From: Sepioteuthis lessoniana
Taxonomy: Eukaryota; Mollusca; Cephalopoda; Myopsida; Loliginidae
Length of the DNA: 64,000 nt
Direction: 5' to 3'
Assembly (NCBI GenBank): GCA_963585895.1
Contig: OY757924.1
Coordinates: 60,852,718 to 60,916,717, forward strand
The notes below the pieces were generated by a model that was not told where the DNA came from, did not search any database, and saw only the letters and a program-made list of their open reading frames with translations. Shown piece by piece: positions 12,086 to 23,900 of this stretch (positions are counted from its first letter, which is position 1; every line of letters begins with the position of its first letter). A program made the position numbers and the translations under genes.

Positions 12086-12089
12086 CTCT

Positions 12090-12141
12090 CTTGTGTATAT
12101 ATATATATATATATATATAAAGTGAGAGAGAGAGAGAGAGT
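12090..12141. repeat. compound (TA)n(GA)n microsatellite
   Basis: (TA)n at 12094-12119 is followed by (GA)n to 12141, preceded by CT-rich sequence. Confidence 0.9.
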
Positions 12142-12373
12142 AATCTTTTTCTGAAAAATGGTAGCTCGAAATGTGTGAACTTCTTTTTTTACTGATATTG
12201 ATGTCCTTATTAAGCAGAGAGGACTTACAATGTAAGCTGTTAAAATGCTAAAAATGTCAGATTCTTTCTCTAAATCTAAGTTTTTTAAACACTAGACAGC
12301 GTAGTTGTCAGCTGGATATCACTATCAAAAAGATAAAACCATATATAATATCTATGATTGCGAAATATTTAAT

Positions 12374-12375
<2 letters not shown>

Positions 12376-12410
<35 letters not shown>
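12376..12410. repeat. (TA)n microsatellite
   Basis: Pure TA run of ~17 units directly before a degenerate SINE-B-like segment. Confidence 0.95.
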
Positions 12411-12411
<1 letters not shown>

Positions 12412-12545
12412 TTGACAAGCCGAGTTCGCATCATGGAAGAGGCGTTTTATGTTCCACTCAGTGGTTATGCCTCTAGGAGTGACATGATTCCATATATTCT
12501 CTCCAAAGCTATCGGTAAGAGAGCCGTAAAAACTTACTGCCCTAA
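12411..12545 (+). mobile_element. degenerate SINE-B-like fragment
   Basis: 'gacaagccgagttcgcatc', 'gacatgattccatatattc' and 'tccaaagctatcggtaag' align loosely to the central SINE-B region (B box, 'atgaatccaattattctcc', 'agctatgggtaa'). Similarity is weak. Confidence 0.4.
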
Positions 12546-12754
12546 CCTTTCTAGAGTAACATGTTTTTGAGAAGGAAAATACTTAATTCAAAATATGTTT
12601 GGTGTTATTTGGGAGCATGTGTGCCACATTATTATACCATTTTTCTGCTATTAGTTTCTTTAAAATTATGAGACAATCAAACACAGGTCTTCATCTGTTA
12701 AAAAAATATCACCTATGTAGGTATATCTACCTTTGGATTACCAACCTCTTATAT

Positions 12755-13195
12755 TTGCTATAGAATACATCGACCCAACGAGTGCCCTATATATGACACT
12801 CAACAATCTGATGGTGAGGTTACAGTAATGATCGAGATTAGGGGAATGTGGAGGACCCCTTCAAAGCCATTGTTTCCAGGTCCACTCTTACCTGAAGTGG
12901 TTGAACCTGATAGGGTCCTATATATAAGTCAAATAGAACTAAACAGTCTACTTATGCTAAACTGAATGTCTTGAAATTTAACTCGTTTAACATATAAACT
13001 GCATACTATGCTAAACTGAAATGGTTGAAATAGAACTATTTTTGAAATTGAAATTCTACTTACTACACAGAATAGCTTAAAGTTGAAATTTAAACTGTGA
13101 ACTCATGTTAAACTGAATTATTTGAAATAGAACTGATTATTGCATAAAAATGACGATCCAAGGTTGATATGCCATAAAAAAACAACCAAACTAAC
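12755..13195 (+). mobile_element. family-D copy
   Basis: Head from 'gaatacatcgacc' with 'aacaatctgatggtgaggtt' and 'gatagggtcctatatataag'. It continues into several ~55-bp monomers ('atgctaaactgaa', 'tgaaatagaact') and ends with the tail 'ccaaggttgatatgccataa' at 13160-13180. Confidence 0.85.
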
Positions 13196-13487
13196 AACTA
13201 CCTCTGATATTTCGAAAATGACTGTAATGTGTTACATATATCTTTGTTTCCAAAAGTGTTCAAACTTTATGGAAGTACATTCATGATATTTCATTTAAAA
13301 GTCTCCATCTGTTTACCAATCCTGCTGACACAACTTTGGATCCTTCCACCTGTGGTTTCCATAAAATCCATTCTGTTATTTTCTTAAAGGTACTCTCATG
13401 GAAAAGTTAAGATGGTTTTAATCACATATGGAAGATTCTAAGAATATGTCGATAGAAAAGGCATACTGGTAGAGAATGTTTAAATTC

Positions 13488-13806
13488 ATAACATTAATCT
13501 GGAGGTGTCCGTGGTGTAATTGTTATCGTCGTAGGAAATGAACACGGCGACACGAGTTCAAATCCTGGACGTGACTGATTGCATTTCACATAGCACTAAT
13601 ACCCTTGGGAAAACTATGAATCCAATTATTCTCCCTCCAGCTATGGGTAAATAGTAGGACAGACTAGGTTCTTCAGCCTTGGTTAGAGAACTAGTCGAGG
13701 AGAAGGAAAACTCTGAATTAAAACCTGTTAAACTCCGCTTAAAAATTGACCTTGTGTCATATCCTGCCCGAGCGGAGGGGTTGGGTAAATAAGATAACAT
13801 TAATCT
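13488..13806 (+). mobile_element. SINE-B, full length with 13-bp target-site duplication
   Basis: The element proper is 13501-13793. Direct repeats 'ataacattaatct' at 13488-13500 and 13794-13806 are identical, marking a retrotransposition event. The head has the A-box-like 'gtggtgtaattgttatcg' and the B-box-like 'gagttcaaatcctgg'. The body includes 'tgcatttcacatagcactaa', 'agctatgggtaaatagtagg', 'aaaactctgaatt' and the 3' end 'gcccgagcggaggggttggg'. This copy defines the family ends. Confidence 0.93.
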
Positions 13807-13841
13807 ACGCTCACAGAAGTATTAATATTTTTAAATCGCTC

Positions 13842-13882
<41 letters not shown>

Positions 13883-13897
13883 AAAAGAGAGAGAGAT
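13842..13897. repeat. compound (TA)n(GA)n microsatellite
   Basis: (TA)n then (GA)n with one interruption (aaaaagaga). Confidence 0.95.
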
Positions 13898-14429
13898 TAC
13901 AGTCGGTGTCTCCCCTCGGAAAGGATACAAAAACACCTGCTACAAACTACAAAAACAGTAGGCTGAGGCGGTTTGAAATTAAATTGAATTATTTGTCGAA
14001 TCTTTGCTTTAGTATAGTGTAAACAAATATAGATTAGCTGTTCAAGCAATTTGCGAGTAGGGGTTGATACTTATTACTATATGAATAAAACCAAGTAAGC
14101 ATAAATTAATGGCTTATGTGAACACCTGTTTAAGTGATTCAGAGACGTTAAGACATTAAAATTGCTTTTCGGAATTAAGGGTAACTGATAAATAACTACA
14201 CAACCCATTATGGAAAATATTAACGATCCACACAATGAGTGGGGGCACTGGGGAAGGAAAACTAGTGCAATAGAAAAGCGCTCTAATGCAATTACTAAAA
14301 GAAATCATAATAAATAAGACCTTTTGGGGGCTCATTTAGTTAGTTGGTGAGTAAATGCTGTATAGCCATGACCACAATTAACTATACAAACACATAATAC
14401 ATATACATATATACATAATACATATATAT

Positions 14430-14900
14430 AGGGAATACATACCGACGCAATGGATAAAAGACGAGCGAAGACTTCTTTAAAAAATATACCTCTCACTTTA
14501 TTGTAAGGTTTACGTGTGAGAAGGAATTGAAGACTGAACAAAGACTGCATTATATTGACCCCCCTCTGATGGCCATCAGCGTTGTGTCTTTTTCGTTCTC
14601 TAGGGCTGCTTAACCGGGGGCCTGTCGGCTCAGCCTCTCTGGGACATGTTCTCACCCCAGCATCTTCTCACCAACTGGTCTCCAAAACTCAATCGGGGGT
14701 CCCGAGGGCCCCTTCTGCTGGATGGTGTTCTCTCTACCGCATCTTGTCTCCATCTCGTCTGATCTCCAACTCGTCTGATCTCCAACTCGTCTCCACCGAG
14801 TTATATAATAGTTCAATCGCCCACTCAATCGCCCACTCAATCTTTGGAATGGCATGCTTGATCGTCATCAAGCGGAAATAACTGTCATGCAGTTAAGAGG
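14430..14900 (-). mobile_element. possible solo LTR or other pol II promoter-bearing repeat
   Basis: On the minus strand there is a TATA-like 'attatataactcgg' at about 14799-14813. About 300 bp downstream a polyadenylation signal 'caataaagtg' sits at about 14495-14506. The stretch is much more GC-rich than its surroundings and carries short internal direct repeats (gatctccaactcgtct at 14760-14790; caatcgcccact at 14813-14840). TATA to AATAAA spacing like this is what an LTR would show. No second copy, coding part, or clear TG...CA ends with a target-site duplication was found. Confidence 0.3.
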
Positions 14901-15164
14901 TCACTCTCTTCCAGTGATTCAGTCTATGAGTGTATCATGGGCTTTTACCTTGTCCCATTTCGTCAGCCAAATCAGTCTACGCGATTTCTTTCGATTACTG
15001 GCCGTAGAAATGTGTCACTTCCTTCTGGTGCATCACTTCAGAATGGCCGGGTCGAAGGTCAATATACAACGTAAAGTCATGAAAGAATCTCAGGGCCAGA
15101 ATGGATTCCGCCAACAAAAATTAAAGATTGCTAATGCCTATAACATTTTAAGCAAGGGCCCAAC

Positions 15165-15208
15165 CCCTTCTCTCTCTATTTCTCTCTCTCTCTCTCTCTC
15201 TCTCTCAT
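15165..15208. repeat. (CT)n microsatellite
   Basis: CT run with one early interruption. Confidence 0.95.
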
Positions 15209-15337
15209 CAAAATAAATTGCAGTACCAAAAACTAAAATTGCTTGCGTTTGTGTCAGATAAACTTAAGAAGTAAAATACATATTATATAGAAATGAGAAA
15301 AGAATCAATTTCCTTTTCCTGAAAAGAAGAAATGAGT

Positions 15338-15930
15338 GAGACGTCGGCTGGGGCTGTAGAATACACCCACTGCTTCTCTGCCAAGGGATAAGACCTCCTC
15401 CCAAACGAGTGTCCTGATTATGACATTAAACAATCTGATGATAAGGTTCCATTAATGCATGAGCTTTGAGGAATACAGAGTACCCCTTCATTGCCATCAC
15501 TCCCAGGTTCAGTCAAACCAGGAGTGGAAGCACCGGATAGGGTCGTATCTATTGGTCAAATAGAACTAAACTGCATACCTATGCTAAACTGAATTACTTG
15601 AAATAGAACTGTTTTGAAATTTAAACCTCGTACTTATGCTAAACTGAATTGTTTGAAATAGAAATATTTTTGAAATTTATCTATTTTATGGATAAAAACT
15701 ATACTTGAACTAAATTGAATTCTTTGAATTAGAACTGTTTGACTTATGAATAGCATGAAATAGAAATGTTTTTGACAATTAAACTGTACTTATGCTAAAC
15801 TAAATTGTTTAAAATAGAACTGTTCATTTGTATTAAAAATGGATTTGGCTTTAAATAATCTTGGAATGTTGGTATGCCATATAACAAAATAAAGAGTCAA
15901 ACAAACAAACAGGCAAACAAACAAACAAAC
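15338..15930 (+). mobile_element. family-D copy, near full length
   Basis: Head 'cgtcggctggggctgtagaa' to 'gatagggtcgtatctattgg', about 225 bp. At least four internal monomers of ~55-60 bp follow, built on 'acttatgctaaactgaatt' and 'tgaaatagaactg'. The tail 'ggatttggctttaaataatc' leads to 'ggtatgccatataac' and an (AAAC)n end at 15895-15930. No open frame, and no clear pol III boxes by eye. Confidence 0.88.
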
Positions 15931-16316
15931 AAAAAACAATCAACCACAGTTCACAGCTGTGTTTTATGTGTTTCACTCTCTGCTCTTTGACATAACAGTC
16001 CAGCGTTGACAGCACAGCACACTTTCTTATGACCACAAGGCTCATAGTAATTTGTCCCGTGTCCAGGACAGTAAAGAATTTGTACAGTGGCCACATAACA
16101 CTAGTCGCATAAGTGTCGCCCAAGATACATCAATCGACACAGAGAACTGGACATATATCGTTTTAATGGCGTGCCAGTTACAACGGTAAGCATGGTACAG
16201 CAAGAAAGAAAGTGAAGGAAAAAAGAAGGTATAGAGTGAGAGGGTGGGTTATTGAAAAAGAAACGAAAAAATATAGAGACATAGAGAGAGATATTGAAGC
16301 ACAAAAAGAGATCTAC

Positions 16317-16318
<2 letters not shown>

Positions 16319-16371
<53 letters not shown>
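16319..16371. repeat. (GA)n microsatellite
   Basis: Pure GA run of ~26 units. Confidence 0.95.
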
Positions 16372-16373
<2 letters not shown>

Positions 16374-16479
16374 GTGTGGTGAGCAGTTACACATAGCATG
16401 TTCTTTTATGTGTGCACAAAATTTGCATAATTATTTTTTTTTGTTTTTTTACTACACTAACCCTCTTTCACACGCACGA

Positions 16480-16780
16480 TGTTTGACTTTGAAATTCAAT
16501 TTTAATTGGATTTCAATATTTTAAACTTAAATTTCAGCTTTGAAATTCAACATTTTAATTTGATTTTTGATCTTGATTAATATTCTGAATCTGAATTTCA
16601 TCTTTTAAATTGAAATTTAAATCTTTAAAAATGTGAATACCCTCTCTTTTAAATTAAAATTTAACTTTTTCTAATCAGAAATTACCCTCTTTTAAATTAA
16701 ACTCAATCTATAATGTATTGAATAACAGCTTTATACAATCAAGGTTTAAATGTTTTAAATTGAAGTTCAATTCAGAAAAA
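16480..16780. repeat. degenerate AT-rich short repeats
   Basis: Repeated variants of 'ttttaaattgaaatttaa' and 'tgaaattcaa' spread over ~300 bp, partly palindromic. Period is irregular. Probably an old simple-sequence expansion. Confidence 0.5.
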
Positions 16781-17404
16781 AAAAAGATTATTTGTGCAGT
16801 ATCATCTGTCTGAGTTGTAGACAGAAAATGTTTTTTTCTATCAAGAGTAATTAATCCTTTGACATTGAATCTTTCACCCATTGCATCATAAATGACTCAT
16901 TAATGTTCATAACACAAACGAAAAATAATGAGATAGGAATCTTTCTTTGAAATGAAAAAGGACGTAAGCGTATGAAATAACATTCGTAATGTTTGATCTA
17001 TGGGATCAAAGAGGGCTCAAACATTAACAACATAGTTTACATCAATATTCCAAAACTATTTAATCTTACCGACAGACAGACATTTTTCTCATGTGTTAAA
17101 GACCAGGAGCACATCTCTGCAAAGTTATTTTTCATACAAGATCAGTACAATGTTTTTAAAAGAGTAATAGTGACTTTGATAATTCTTGGAAAAATATGTT
17201 ATATATAAATCTTTTTATACGTGTAAACAGTAGGAAAGACTCGGTTCCTTTAATATTGCTAAAACAACCTATCCAAAAGAAGGAAAACGTAAACCAGCAG
17301 TATAAAAACACGACCAGTTTTCGAGGGTAACTTACTGTATCAGAGTGGCAAAGATAGACACTGATATCCGTAATTCCACCCGACAATAGATGCAGCCTCA
17401 TTCT

Positions 17405-17645
17405 GGTAATTGGAGTAGGTGTCCTCGTAGTGTAATGTTTAGAGCGCTGGGCTGCGGAATCGTAGTAAGCGAGTTCGAATTCGAGACGTGCTTTCGGACA
17501 AATACCCATGGGAAAGGTATGAACCCTCTTATTCTCCCCGCTATAGGTTAAATAGTACCCCATCTGCCCTCCTAAAAGGGCGGATTTGGCATTAAATAAA
17601 TCAAGAAGGTTGATATGCCATTAAAAAAGGACAAACCAAACCAAT
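17405..17645 (+). mobile_element. SINE-E, well-preserved copy
   Basis: A-box-like 'cgtagtgtaatgtttagagc' and B-box-like 'gagttcgaattcgag' give a tRNA-like head of ~75 bp. The body reads 'caaatacccatgggaaagg', 'ctcttattctcc', 'ctataggttaaatagtacc'. The tail 'cggatttggcattaaataaa', 'aggttgatatgcc' and 'acaaaccaaacc' matches that of family D. Confidence 0.88.
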
Positions 17646-17854
17646 CAGTCGTCGATACAAATATCAAGTTTTAAATATGATTAGGGCTGTGAAAAGGTGA
17701 TAGATGGAGGCGGAGAATGTCGTTCTTCAATAGATCCTAGCCCGGACTTGTGCCGAAATCTAAATACAGAACAAAGAGGTCTCACTGACTGACTCGATTT
17801 AGAGATACAAACATATATGCCAATTTCAGGAACAAGAGCAGATATAGTAATATA

Positions 17855-18240
17855 TATTCTAGACGTGGCGGTTTGCGTCTCATTTAGTACTAATGTCATT
17901 TTGGTTCCATTATTTCTCTGTCCAGCAATAAGTAAAGAGTTGGGAAAACTGACCATTTTACTCTTGGCAAGGTAACTGATTTAAGAGAATTAAAACTGTG
18001 TACTTAAACTGTTCAAAATCCCTACCGGCGTGACATGATAATTCTGTATATCCGGGTAGCAAATTCCAACATTAAATTCAGCCTCGTTCTGGTTACTCCT
18101 GCGTCAATACTAATTTCAATTTGTATAGAAGCTTCACTCCAATAGTTATAGGTAAACAGATTAAAAAAACATTGTGTCAAATAGAATTATTCCTCCATGT
18201 AGAAACACAAATTAGTCGAGAGGAATTAAAACTGATTAAT
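17855..18240 (+). mobile_element. two degenerate SINE-B-like fragments
   Basis: 17860-17960 ('tagacgtggc', 'gtctcatttagtactaatg', 'ttatttctctgtccagcaat') and 18080-18165 ('aatactaatttc', 'agaagcttcactccaatag', 'ttataggtaaacag') each align loosely to the centre of SINE-B. Confidence 0.35.
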
Positions 18241-18299
18241 TTAAAACCAAGAGACGTGTGTTTATTAAATCCATTTCTAAAACAATTCGTACTGAAGCG

Positions 18300-18420
18300 T
18301 TGATTCAACACTCCTAAGAGCTCAAAAACTGGAGCCTCACCATCAAATATACCTTAGTGTCACACTCAGAACATCCTGCTTGGTAAGGGGTACTAATCGG
18401 CAGGGAATGAAATTTATTAT
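18300..18420 (-). mobile_element. family-D head fragment
   Basis: Reverse complement of the D head: 'actggagcctcaccatcaaa', 'cacactcagaacatcctgc', 'taaggggtactaatcggcag'. Confidence 0.6.
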
Positions 18421-18472
18421 CGGCTCCTCATAAAAGGAGTGATGAAGAAAGAGGAAAAGAGCGAGCGAGCGA

Positions 18473-18479
18473 GAGATAG

Positions 18480-18527
<48 letters not shown>

Positions 18528-18546
18528 GATGATGATGATGATGATG
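18473..18546. repeat. (GATA)n(GA)n(GATG)n microsatellite cluster
   Basis: Three different short-unit tracts follow one another. A run of GAT/ATG units ends it at 18529-18546, with no RTE sequence upstream. Confidence 0.9.
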
Positions 18547-18595
18547 GCAGCTATAGTCAAAAGAAAAAAAAATATATATACTTTCATGTATTAGG

Positions 18596-18599
<4 letters not shown>

Positions 18600-18648
<49 letters not shown>

Positions 18649-18825
18649 ACTCTTAAACTCTCTCCCTCCCCCTACCCCCGTGTCTATTCTGGTTTATTTA
18701 TCCATTAAAACTGAAGAAGTGCTGTTATATTTTTCTTCGTGTTTTTGGTTTACACCAGAAACGAAAAGCAGGATGGAAATAAATTTATAATCGTAAAATA
18801 ACCGGTCTTTGTTTTTTTCTTTAAA

Positions 18826-18875
<50 letters not shown>

Positions 18876-18901
18876 GAAATTATATACATACATAAAAGTG
18901 C

Positions 18902-18941
<40 letters not shown>

Positions 18942-18942
18942 C
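18600..18942. repeat. three long (TA)n tracts
   Basis: TA runs at about 18600-18645, 18829-18873 and 18909-18939, separated by unique AT-rich DNA. Confidence 0.9.
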
Positions 18943-19600
18943 TATGTGTATGGGTATGCGTGTGTGAGCATGACTTTGTGCCTATGTGAAAAATAAGCTA
19001 TTACGAGGAGGAATTTATTATATTTGAATATTCTGCCGATGTTAAACGTTTCATTTTATCTTAAACCATCATCAGTACAAATTTAACGTGTAATGTTTTA
19101 TTTTCTGAATTGGATTGATTTTAAAAATGAAATAAAAAAATGAGAATAAAAGTTTTGCTTCCAAATGCCGTTATTAGCGTTATGTTATGAATCGACGTCA
19201 CTCAATTAACGTTCGAAATTTACGCAATTGTTATTGATTTAAAAAAAAATTAAAAACTTTGAAAAAAAATTTTTTTTAAAATGTTGCTGTTTGTAATAAG
19301 GGAAGAATTCAGACGAGAATTCTTCAGGAAAAATATTAAGAATTGCGAATGAATATAAATAATTAATGAAATCTTTCTTATTTTAATAAGCGATACTGTA
19401 ACACTTTATCATTAATTTGTCTAAATAAGGAAATCATTTTTAAAAAAGCGGTCTTTAAAGTATTATAATTAGAAATAATGATAGATTCAATATTATTTCT
19501 ACATTGTTTATTTTATAATATTCAAAATCAAAAACGTCATTAGTTTCGAAATTATGATTTGCAAACATTTTTTGTTTACCAATGATATTCATCTGATGGT
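18943..19600. other. unannotated AT-rich stretch
   Basis: No repeat or coding similarity recognised. Confidence 0.4.
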
Positions 19601-19622
19601 TTCTAACGGACCGTGAAGTTCT

Positions 19623-20244
19623 TCTAGGCAGCGGTCGTATCGATACTGCAATATGGATGCACAACTTGGACGCTAACAAAACGGCTGGAGAAGAAGCTAG
19701 ACGGCAATTACACAAGAATGTTGCGAGCAAGACTGAACAAGTCCTGGTTGGAACACCCCACAAGGCACCAACTATACGGCCACCTGCCTCCCATCACGAA
19801 AACTATCCAAGTTAGACGAACAAGACACACAGGACACTGCTGGAGAAGCAGGGACGAGCTCATAAGTGATGTACTCCTATGGACCCCAACATATGGCCGG
19901 GCAAAAGCAGGACGACCAGCTCGAACATACATACAGCAGCTATGTGAGAATAAGGGATGTAGCCATGAAGACCTGCCAGAGGCGATGAACTATAAGGAGA
20001 AGTGGCGAGAGAGGGTCAGGGATATCCGTGCTTGCGACACGACATGATGATGACGATGATTTTATATCACGTCATAAACATAGGATGGAGCAAACGCCAG
20101 CATCAGATTTCATATGGTTATGTTTGTTTTTCTATTAAAAAGTAATAGTTTTTGTAGTATTTTAAACTATTCACAGTCCGATGTTGTTTATCTTTTTTCG
20201 ATGATCTTAGTACTTTTAATACTTTTGATATCAGGTATTATGCA

Positions 20245-20304
<60 letters not shown>

Positions 20305-20520
20305 GAAGAAAAAAAGCAGTTCTTTGTATATATGTTTTCTATTTTCTCATATTATATCTATGAAAACATCCATGTTTTTGTTATAGCAAAATTGTTCTTA
20401 AAGTCCTCTTGACGGTTTGTTATAACCAAAACGTTTAACGTTGATTTTCCATAATAATAAATTCATCAATTTTGGATTACTTTTTTTTTCTTTAATCCTC
20501 ATACCGTCAGATTGACATTC
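19623..20520 (+). repeat. duplicated block, copy 1: RTE 3' end plus 3' flank
   Basis: 19623-20060 encodes the last ~140 residues of the RTE-like protein (SILQYGCTTWTLTKRLEKK region in shifted frames, then NKSW to WRERVRDI) and an ATGATGATGACG tail. The following ~460 bp are not RTE but match 24810-25250 at high identity, including a compound (TA)n(TG)n tract at 20248-20302. Two copies sharing non-element flank indicate segmental duplication, or a 3' sequence carried along by the LINE. Confidence 0.85.
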
Positions 20521-20783
20521 ATTATTTACTTCCATATATATATATATATATATACAATTTATATATTCTTTTATGTCAAGCAATTCTCTTAAATTCGATT
20601 TGGCGGTTGGGAATAATGCAGCACATTCTGAATTGAAAACTTTTCCCAAAGAACTGTATTTCAAGGATTATCGGGTCAGATTTCATTTTTTTTTTCAAGA
20701 TAGTAGAAACTTGAAAAGACAGCAGCCTAGAATTCAACATAAATTAATGTTATATTATAATCCCGACCAATTACTGAATTTAT

Positions 20784-23700
20784 CATCATCATCATCATCA
20801 TGTCGTGCCGCCAGCACGGGTATCCCTGACCCTCTCTCGCCACTTCTCCCTATAATTCATCGCCTCCGGGAGGTCTTTAGGGTTACATCCTGTGTACTTA
20901 CATAGTTGCTGTATGTAAGTTTTAGCTGGTCGTCCTGCTTTTGCCCGGCCATATGTGGGGGTCCATAGGAGTACATCACTTATGAGCTCGTCCTTGCTTC
21001 TCCAGCAGTGTCTCGCGTGTCTGGTTCGTCTAACTTGTATAGTTTTCGTGATGGGGGGCAAGTGTCCGTATAGTTGGTGTCTCGTGGGGTGTTGTCGCCA
21101 GGACTTGTTCAATACTGCTCTCAACATTCTTGTGTAATTTCCATCTAGCTTCTTCTCCAGCCATTTAGTTAGCGTCCATGTAGTGCATCCATATAGCAGT
21201 ATCGACACAACCGCTGCCTGGAAGAAACTGCGTTTCATTTTATCGGTTAGGTCTGATTTCCATATGATCGAGAACCAATCGATAGCCGTCCATGCCTACG
21301 TCAGTCGTGTGCCGATGTCTTTTTCGGTTGATGAGACGCTACTTCCTAGGTAGGTGAAGTTGTCTACTAGTTTCAGAGAGGCTCCGTCTAGTGTGGCAAT
21401 GTTGCCCGTTTGGTTGGAGCACATATATTCATTTTTGTGTGCATTGACATGGAGGCAAATGCCAGCTGCGGCTCGTTCCAGACTCTGCAGTAGTGTCTCT
21501 GCTTGATTAGGCGTATTCGCCAGTAACGCCAAGTCATCAGCATAGTCGGCGTCGGAGATTGTTTTTGCGGGGTATCTTTTGCTTCTTCTCTTAGCTCGAA
21601 GCATTTTTCTCTGATATTGTCGATCGAAGTTCTAAGCACGTAGTCTAGGCAGATGTTAAAGAGGTACGGGGTTAGCGTGTCTCCTTGTAGTACCCCTGCA
21701 ACGATGTCGAAGTATTCCATGTCTCCATCTGGTGAACTTACTTTCACTTTGGTGTTTTTGTAGAGAATCATTATCGCTGCTACGGTTTCTTTTGGTAGGC
21801 CATATGCTTGTAGGATTTGCTCCATCTTCCCTCTGTGTATGGAATCGAAGGACTTTGTAAAGTCGACAAATAGTAATGTCGCCTGAAGGTTTTTTGTCCG
21901 AACGCCTTCAAGGATTCTACGGATGGTCGGTATTTGTGAGGTTGTGGATCTATTTCTCTGGAAGCCATTTTGGTTTTTCCTAAGGATGTTGTCTATTTTG
22001 GGTTCTATGCGGTTTCGTAGTAGGGCATTGTAGATTTTGGCTGCTATGGATGTAAGCGTTATCCCTCGGTAGTTCTTGGCTAATCCGAGGTCGCTTTTTT
22101 AGGGAAAGGAAGGATGCATCCCTTCATCCATCTTTCTATCCTATTTTGACTATAGACTGCGTTGCATTGCCGGAGCAGTATATCGTCGAATTGTCTAGTC
22201 TTCCACACTTCTGGGGGATCTCGTCTAGCCCTGCAGCTTTCCTATTTTTAATTCTTCTAAGAACTGAGTCGAGTTTTTCTTTGGTGAAAGGACCTAGTTT
22301 AACGTCTAATTGCTTACTGATAATTCTGGTGATCGGTTCATCCGTTATTTTCGGTGGGTTTCCTTGTAGATTTTTGAAATGCTGTTCCCACTGTTTTACT
22401 CTTTCTTGTTGGCTTGCAGCTTTCAATTTTGCTTTGGCTATGCTCTTCCTTCTACTTACTTCGTTTATTGTTTGCCAGGCTATCCTGGATTGTCTATCTT
22501 CCACCGAGTCTCAGATCTTATCTATCTGAATTTGTATGTATTCTGCCTGTTCTTTTAGATATATTCCTGCTAATTGATATTGTGCCTTTTCTAGTTTTCG
22601 CGCATTTGTGTTTGTTGGGTTCTTCCGATAGCTTTTGGAGGCAGTTTTCACGAGTGCACGTTTTTCTCTAACCGCTAGCGTTTCCCAAGGGGTTCTATAT
22701 TTAGTTCTAGGTTTTGGTGGAATGCACTTTGATGCCGCCTCAAGGTGTGCTTCTACAAAATTTTCATATTCGTCATTTGGGGTACCTTTTTCTGTCTTCT
22801 CTTGTAGTGCTTCGAATCTGTTTCTTAATTCTAATGCATATTTGTCTCTAATATCTCTGTTAAGTAGGGCCCAGTCATAGTGCTTGGTTGTCGCTTTTCG
22901 TGTGGCGTTTTTTCGTAGGCTTAGTCGTACTTTGGCTGTAATTATTCGATGATCGGAAAGAGGAGTATGCCTCGCAATTCATCGCACTATTTTTCCATTT
23001 CCTTTTTATAAAGACGTAGTCTATCTGTGCTTTACTATTATTCGCGTATGTGTAGGTCCATAATTTTCCCTCCCTTTTTTGAAAGTTTGTATTGAGGCAT
23101 GTTAATCTATTTTCTATCATGAAATCAATTTGATGTTGTCCAATACTGTTTGACGTGTTGTGTAGGCTGTATTTGTTGTTTCTGTTTTTCCCGATTTGTG
23201 CATTCATATCTCCGCCAATGACTAGCAGGTTGTGTTTCGGAATGCTACGTACTAGGGAGGATAGCTCTTCGTAGAAGGTGACTAGTTCGGTTTCTTCGCC
23301 AACATTGGTAGGGCTGTAGCAGGAGATAATTGTTGCTTTGGGGTTGCCATTAAACGTTGCAGCCATCATCCTAGGTTGTATTCTCTCAATGCTATTCAGT
23401 GTTTTTAACGCTCTTGGTCCTATAAGCATTCCCACCCCTCCTACCGATGCATTGACAGAGTTTTTCCATGCCGATACAGTCACCAGAATCCATCCAATGC
23501 CAGCTTCGTGATATTTGATATCTTAGGTGTGCGTGTATCGGTGTTCTTGTATGCAAATTACGTCTATCTTGTGTTCTACGGCTGATGCGGTTAGCTCTGA
23601 TAGTTGACCTATTCTAATCAGGGTTCTAACGTTAAATTTCACTATCTGTATTGTTTGTTTGCATTTTAGTAGTTTTTGTTTGAGCTCTGTAGCTGATTTT

Positions 23701-23900
23701 TCGAACACAGAGGCCAGGGTTCCAACCTCAGCAGGACGCGCCCCTTGTTTACCCGCGCGAAGAGCGATGCAGTTTATGTATGTGGTTTGAGTACAAGTCA
23801 TGGTTATCTTTCGATGGCTGTTTTTATTCTCATCTATAGAAGCCACTCTTATAGATGAGCAGCAGTAGTTCTCCGATCGAACTGACAATCCTGAGCGTTA
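20784..23900 (-). mobile_element. RTE-type LINE, near full-length pseudogenised ORF
   Basis: Reads from about 23900 down to the (CAT)n-complement tail at 20784-20798. The protein would be ~1000 residues. An N-terminal endonuclease/exonuclease/phosphatase domain (VKFNVRTL, IQEHRYTHT, then GGDMNAQIG at ~23200, IDYVF at ~23015, SDHR at ~22950) is followed by a reverse transcriptase. RT motifs seen are RKAAGLDEIP, VDFTKSFDSIHRGK, GVLQGDTLTPYLF and DADYADD at ~21534. The C-terminal domain has SILLYGCTTWTLTK, GHLPPITKTIQVRR and WRERVRD. The frame is broken by a stop at ~23521, a frameshift at ~22960 before SDHR, a stop near 22515, frameshifts near 22190 and 22100, and further shifts around 21970-21600. 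Catalytic residues are mostly intact, so decay is moderate. The whole-length 5' extent is unusual among the RTE copies here, which are otherwise 5'-truncated. Confidence 0.93.

Noticed and set aside
14582-15216. Two plus-strand frames of 99 and 120 residues in the GC-richer region
   Set aside because: No recognisable domain; the second ends in a (CT)n-derived Ser-Leu run, and the first overlaps antisense frames and internal DNA duplications.
17156-17563. 135-residue minus-strand frame
   Set aside because: Its N-terminal half is antisense to a SINE-E copy and the remainder is non-conserved AT-rich sequence.
22146-22880. Plus-strand frames of up to 127 residues
   Set aside because: They are antisense shadows of the RTE LINE on the minus strand.
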